From Prevotella sp. (GTDB lineage Bacteria; Bacteroidota; Bacteroidia; Bacteroidales; Bacteroidaceae), in contig JAFLSH010000054.1 in the NCBI GenBank assembly GCA_022511055.1, forward strand, positions 1 through 12,836: a DNA stretch of 12,836 bases, written 5' to 3'. Every line of letters begins with the position of its first letter. Position 1 is the stretch's first letter. Positions 11,387 through 12,836 of the stretch are shown here, piece by piece. The notes under the pieces were generated by a model, which worked only from the letters and a program-made list of their open reading frames with translations, was not told the DNA's origin and did not search any database. A program made the position numbers and the translations under genes.

Positions 11387-12836
11387 GCAACCGGGCGTAC
11401 TCCGCTCCATAGACTGGTGGACCATTCTCATCTACCTCGCCCTGCTCACATTCGGCTGGATTAGCGTCTGCGGAGCAAGCTACGACTACGGCGACACCGA
11501 CATCTTCAGCCTCTCCACCCGCTCCGGCATGCAGATTGTGTGGATAGGCACCTCGCTCGTGCTGGGCCTGGTGCTGCTGCTGCTCGACGACCGGGTCTAC
11601 GACACCTTTGCCTACGTCATCTACATCGCCCTGCTCATTCTGCTGTTCGCCACCATCTTCAACCCGCACGACATCAAGGGCTCCCGCTCATGGCTGGTGC
11701 TGGGGCCGCTGCGCCTGCAGCCGGCCGAGTTCGCCAAGTTCGCCACGGCGCTGGCACTGGCAAAGTTCATGAGCATCTACGACTACGACATACACCGATG
11801 GAAGCACTTCGCCGTTACGCTGGCCATCATCCTGGTACCCATGATGTTCATCATCTTGCAGCGCGAGACGGGCTCGGCACTCGTCTACCTGGCCTTCTTC
11901 CTCATGTTCTACCGCGAGGGCATGCCGGGCAGCATTCTCTTCACCGCCGTGGCCATGGTCATCTACTTCGTTCTGGGCATACGCCACGCCGACACCATGC
12001 TGGCCTACACACCCACCTCCGTGGGCAAGTTCGCCGTGCTGCTGCTCATTCAGTTCTTCTCGGCAGTCATGGTCTACGTCTACTGCAAGGACACGCGCGA
12101 TGCCTGCCGCCTGCTGGCGCTCACGGTCGGCCTCACCCTGATGGCACTCCTGTTTTCGCTCTACGTGCTGCCGTTTGACGTGTCATACGTGCAGATGCTG
12201 CTCTGCGCACTCCTCATTGGCTATCTGGTGTGGCAGGGGCTGAACACGCGCATACGCAACTATTTCTGGATAGCCCTGTTCGCCCTGGGCTCAATCGTGT
12301 TCTTCAACCTGGCTGACTACGGCCTCAACCACGTCTTGCAGCCCCACCAGCGCACCCGCATCAACGTGCTGTTAGGACTGGAAGAAGACCTGAAGGGCGC
12401 AGGCTACAACGTTCACCAGAGCGAGATAGCCATCGGCTCAGGCGGACTGGAGGGCAAGGGATTCCTGAACGGCACGCAGACCAAGCTGAAGTACGTGCCC
12501 GAGCAAGACACAGACTTCATCTTCTGCACCGTGGGCGAAGAGGAGGGCTTCCTCGGCTCCGCCGGCGTGCTGCTGCTGTTCCTGGCCCTGATACTGCGGC
12601 TAATCCATCTGGCCGAGCGCCAGCCCTACCGCTTCGGGCGTGTCTATGGCTACAGTGTACTCAGCATCTTTCTGTTCCATGTCTTCATCAATGTCGGCAT
12701 GGTGCTGGGCCTGACCCCGGTCATCGGCATTCCGCTGCCCTTCTTCAGCTACGGCGGCTCCTCACTGTGGGGCTTCACCCTCTTGCTGTTCATCTTTCTG
12801 CGCATCGATGCCGGCCGCAATCTGGCACGCTCCTAA
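11367..12836 (+). CDS. rodA: Peptidoglycan glycosyltransferase RodA (SEDS family)
   Basis: RodA is the membrane glycan polymerase of the elongasome; it uses lipid II and works in a complex with PBP2. The 489-aa protein shows the SEDS signatures: KGSRSWL...LQPAEFAKFA at 104-126, QRETGSALVYLAFF at 165-178, HQRTRIN at 327-333, QSEIAIGSGGLEGKG at 351-365, the loop PEQDTDFIF at 378-386 with conserved acidic residues, and PLPFFSYGGSS at 457-466. It is about 100 residues longer than proteobacterial RodA (about 370 aa); the extra length lies mostly in a hydrophobic middle section (about 190-310). I recall long RodA proteins as usual in this phylum. The ATG is inside the end of mrdA (20-nt overlap), and the TAA is the last codon of the window. 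Confidence 0.96.
   Translation: MAQAKDKQPGVLRSIDWWTILIYLALLTFGWISVCGASYDYGDTDIFSLSTRSGMQIVWIGTSLVLGLVLLLLDDRVYDTFAYVIYIALLILLFATIFNPHDIKGSRSWLVLGPLRLQPAEFAKFATALALAKFMSIYDYDIHRWKHFAVTLAIILVPMMFIILQRETGSALVYLAFFLMFYREGMPGSILFTAVAMVIYFVLGIRHADTMLAYTPTSVGKFAVLLLIQFFSAVMVYVYCKDTRDACRLLALTVGLTLMALLFSLYVLPFDVSYVQMLLCALLIGYLVWQGLNTRIRNYFWIALFALGSIVFFNLADYGLNHVLQPHQRTRINVLLGLEEDLKGAGYNVHQSEIAIGSGGLEGKGFLNGTQTKLKYVPEQDTDFIFCTVGEEEGFLGSAGVLLLFLALILRLIHLAERQPYRFGRVYGYSVLSIFLFHVFINVGMVLGLTPVIGIPLPFFSYGGSSLWGFTLLLFIFLRIDAGRNLARS

Overview
The window looks like a chromosomal segment of a GC-rich member of the Bacteroidales, most likely Prevotellaceae. Three things support this. The promoters have the Bacteroidetes -7 box (TAnnTTTG) rather than E. 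coli-type boxes. The protein sequences of NadK, RecG, MreB and RodA have a Bacteroidetes character. The gene order purH-mreB-mreC-mreD-mrdA-rodA is the one I know from Bacteroides relatives. The genus is an inference from memory; no search was run.

Layout. Positions 1-514 hold no gene. Positions 1-190 carry two hairpins and four copies of an AACTCC-type octamer. Positions 191-486 form one large nested palindrome about 296 bp long, just past the 3' end of nadK. nadK (515-1402) lies on the minus strand and is divergent from everything else. The 89-bp gap at 1403-1491 contains two face-to-face -7 boxes built on one TTTGCAGCTGCAAA palindrome. A plus-strand cluster follows: a DJ-1/YajL-type protein (1492-2058), ispD (2062-2751) and recG (2789-4942). 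ispD and recG each contain a short GC-rich in-frame insertion of similar sequence. A secreted CE15-like glucuronoyl esterase (5068-6276) stands alone, with its own textbook Bacteroidetes promoter and hairpins on both sides. The last block (6474-12836) is a tight operon: a single-domain IMP cyclohydrolase (PurH N-terminal half only), then mreB, mreC, mreD, mrdA (PBP2) and rodA. The window ends exactly at the rodA stop codon.

How the genes work together. NadK supplies NADP, IspD makes an intermediate of the MEP isoprenoid pathway, and RecG remodels stalled forks and recombination intermediates. The final operon encodes the elongasome: MreB filaments, the MreC/MreD membrane partners, the RodA glycan polymerase and the PBP2 transpeptidase, which together build the side wall of rod-shaped cells. 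The esterase probably acts outside the cytoplasm on glucuronoxylan-lignin esters, suggesting a plant-fibre diet.

Most of the window is ordinary housekeeping DNA. The observations most worth following are the 191-486 palindrome, which shows signs of being maintained as RNA on the nadK strand and carries G-quadruplex motifs; the lone IMP cyclohydrolase domain; the matching intragenic insertions in ispD and recG; and the shared promoter palindrome between nadK and the DJ-1 gene. I see no defence system, CRISPR array, transposase, tRNA or rRNA.
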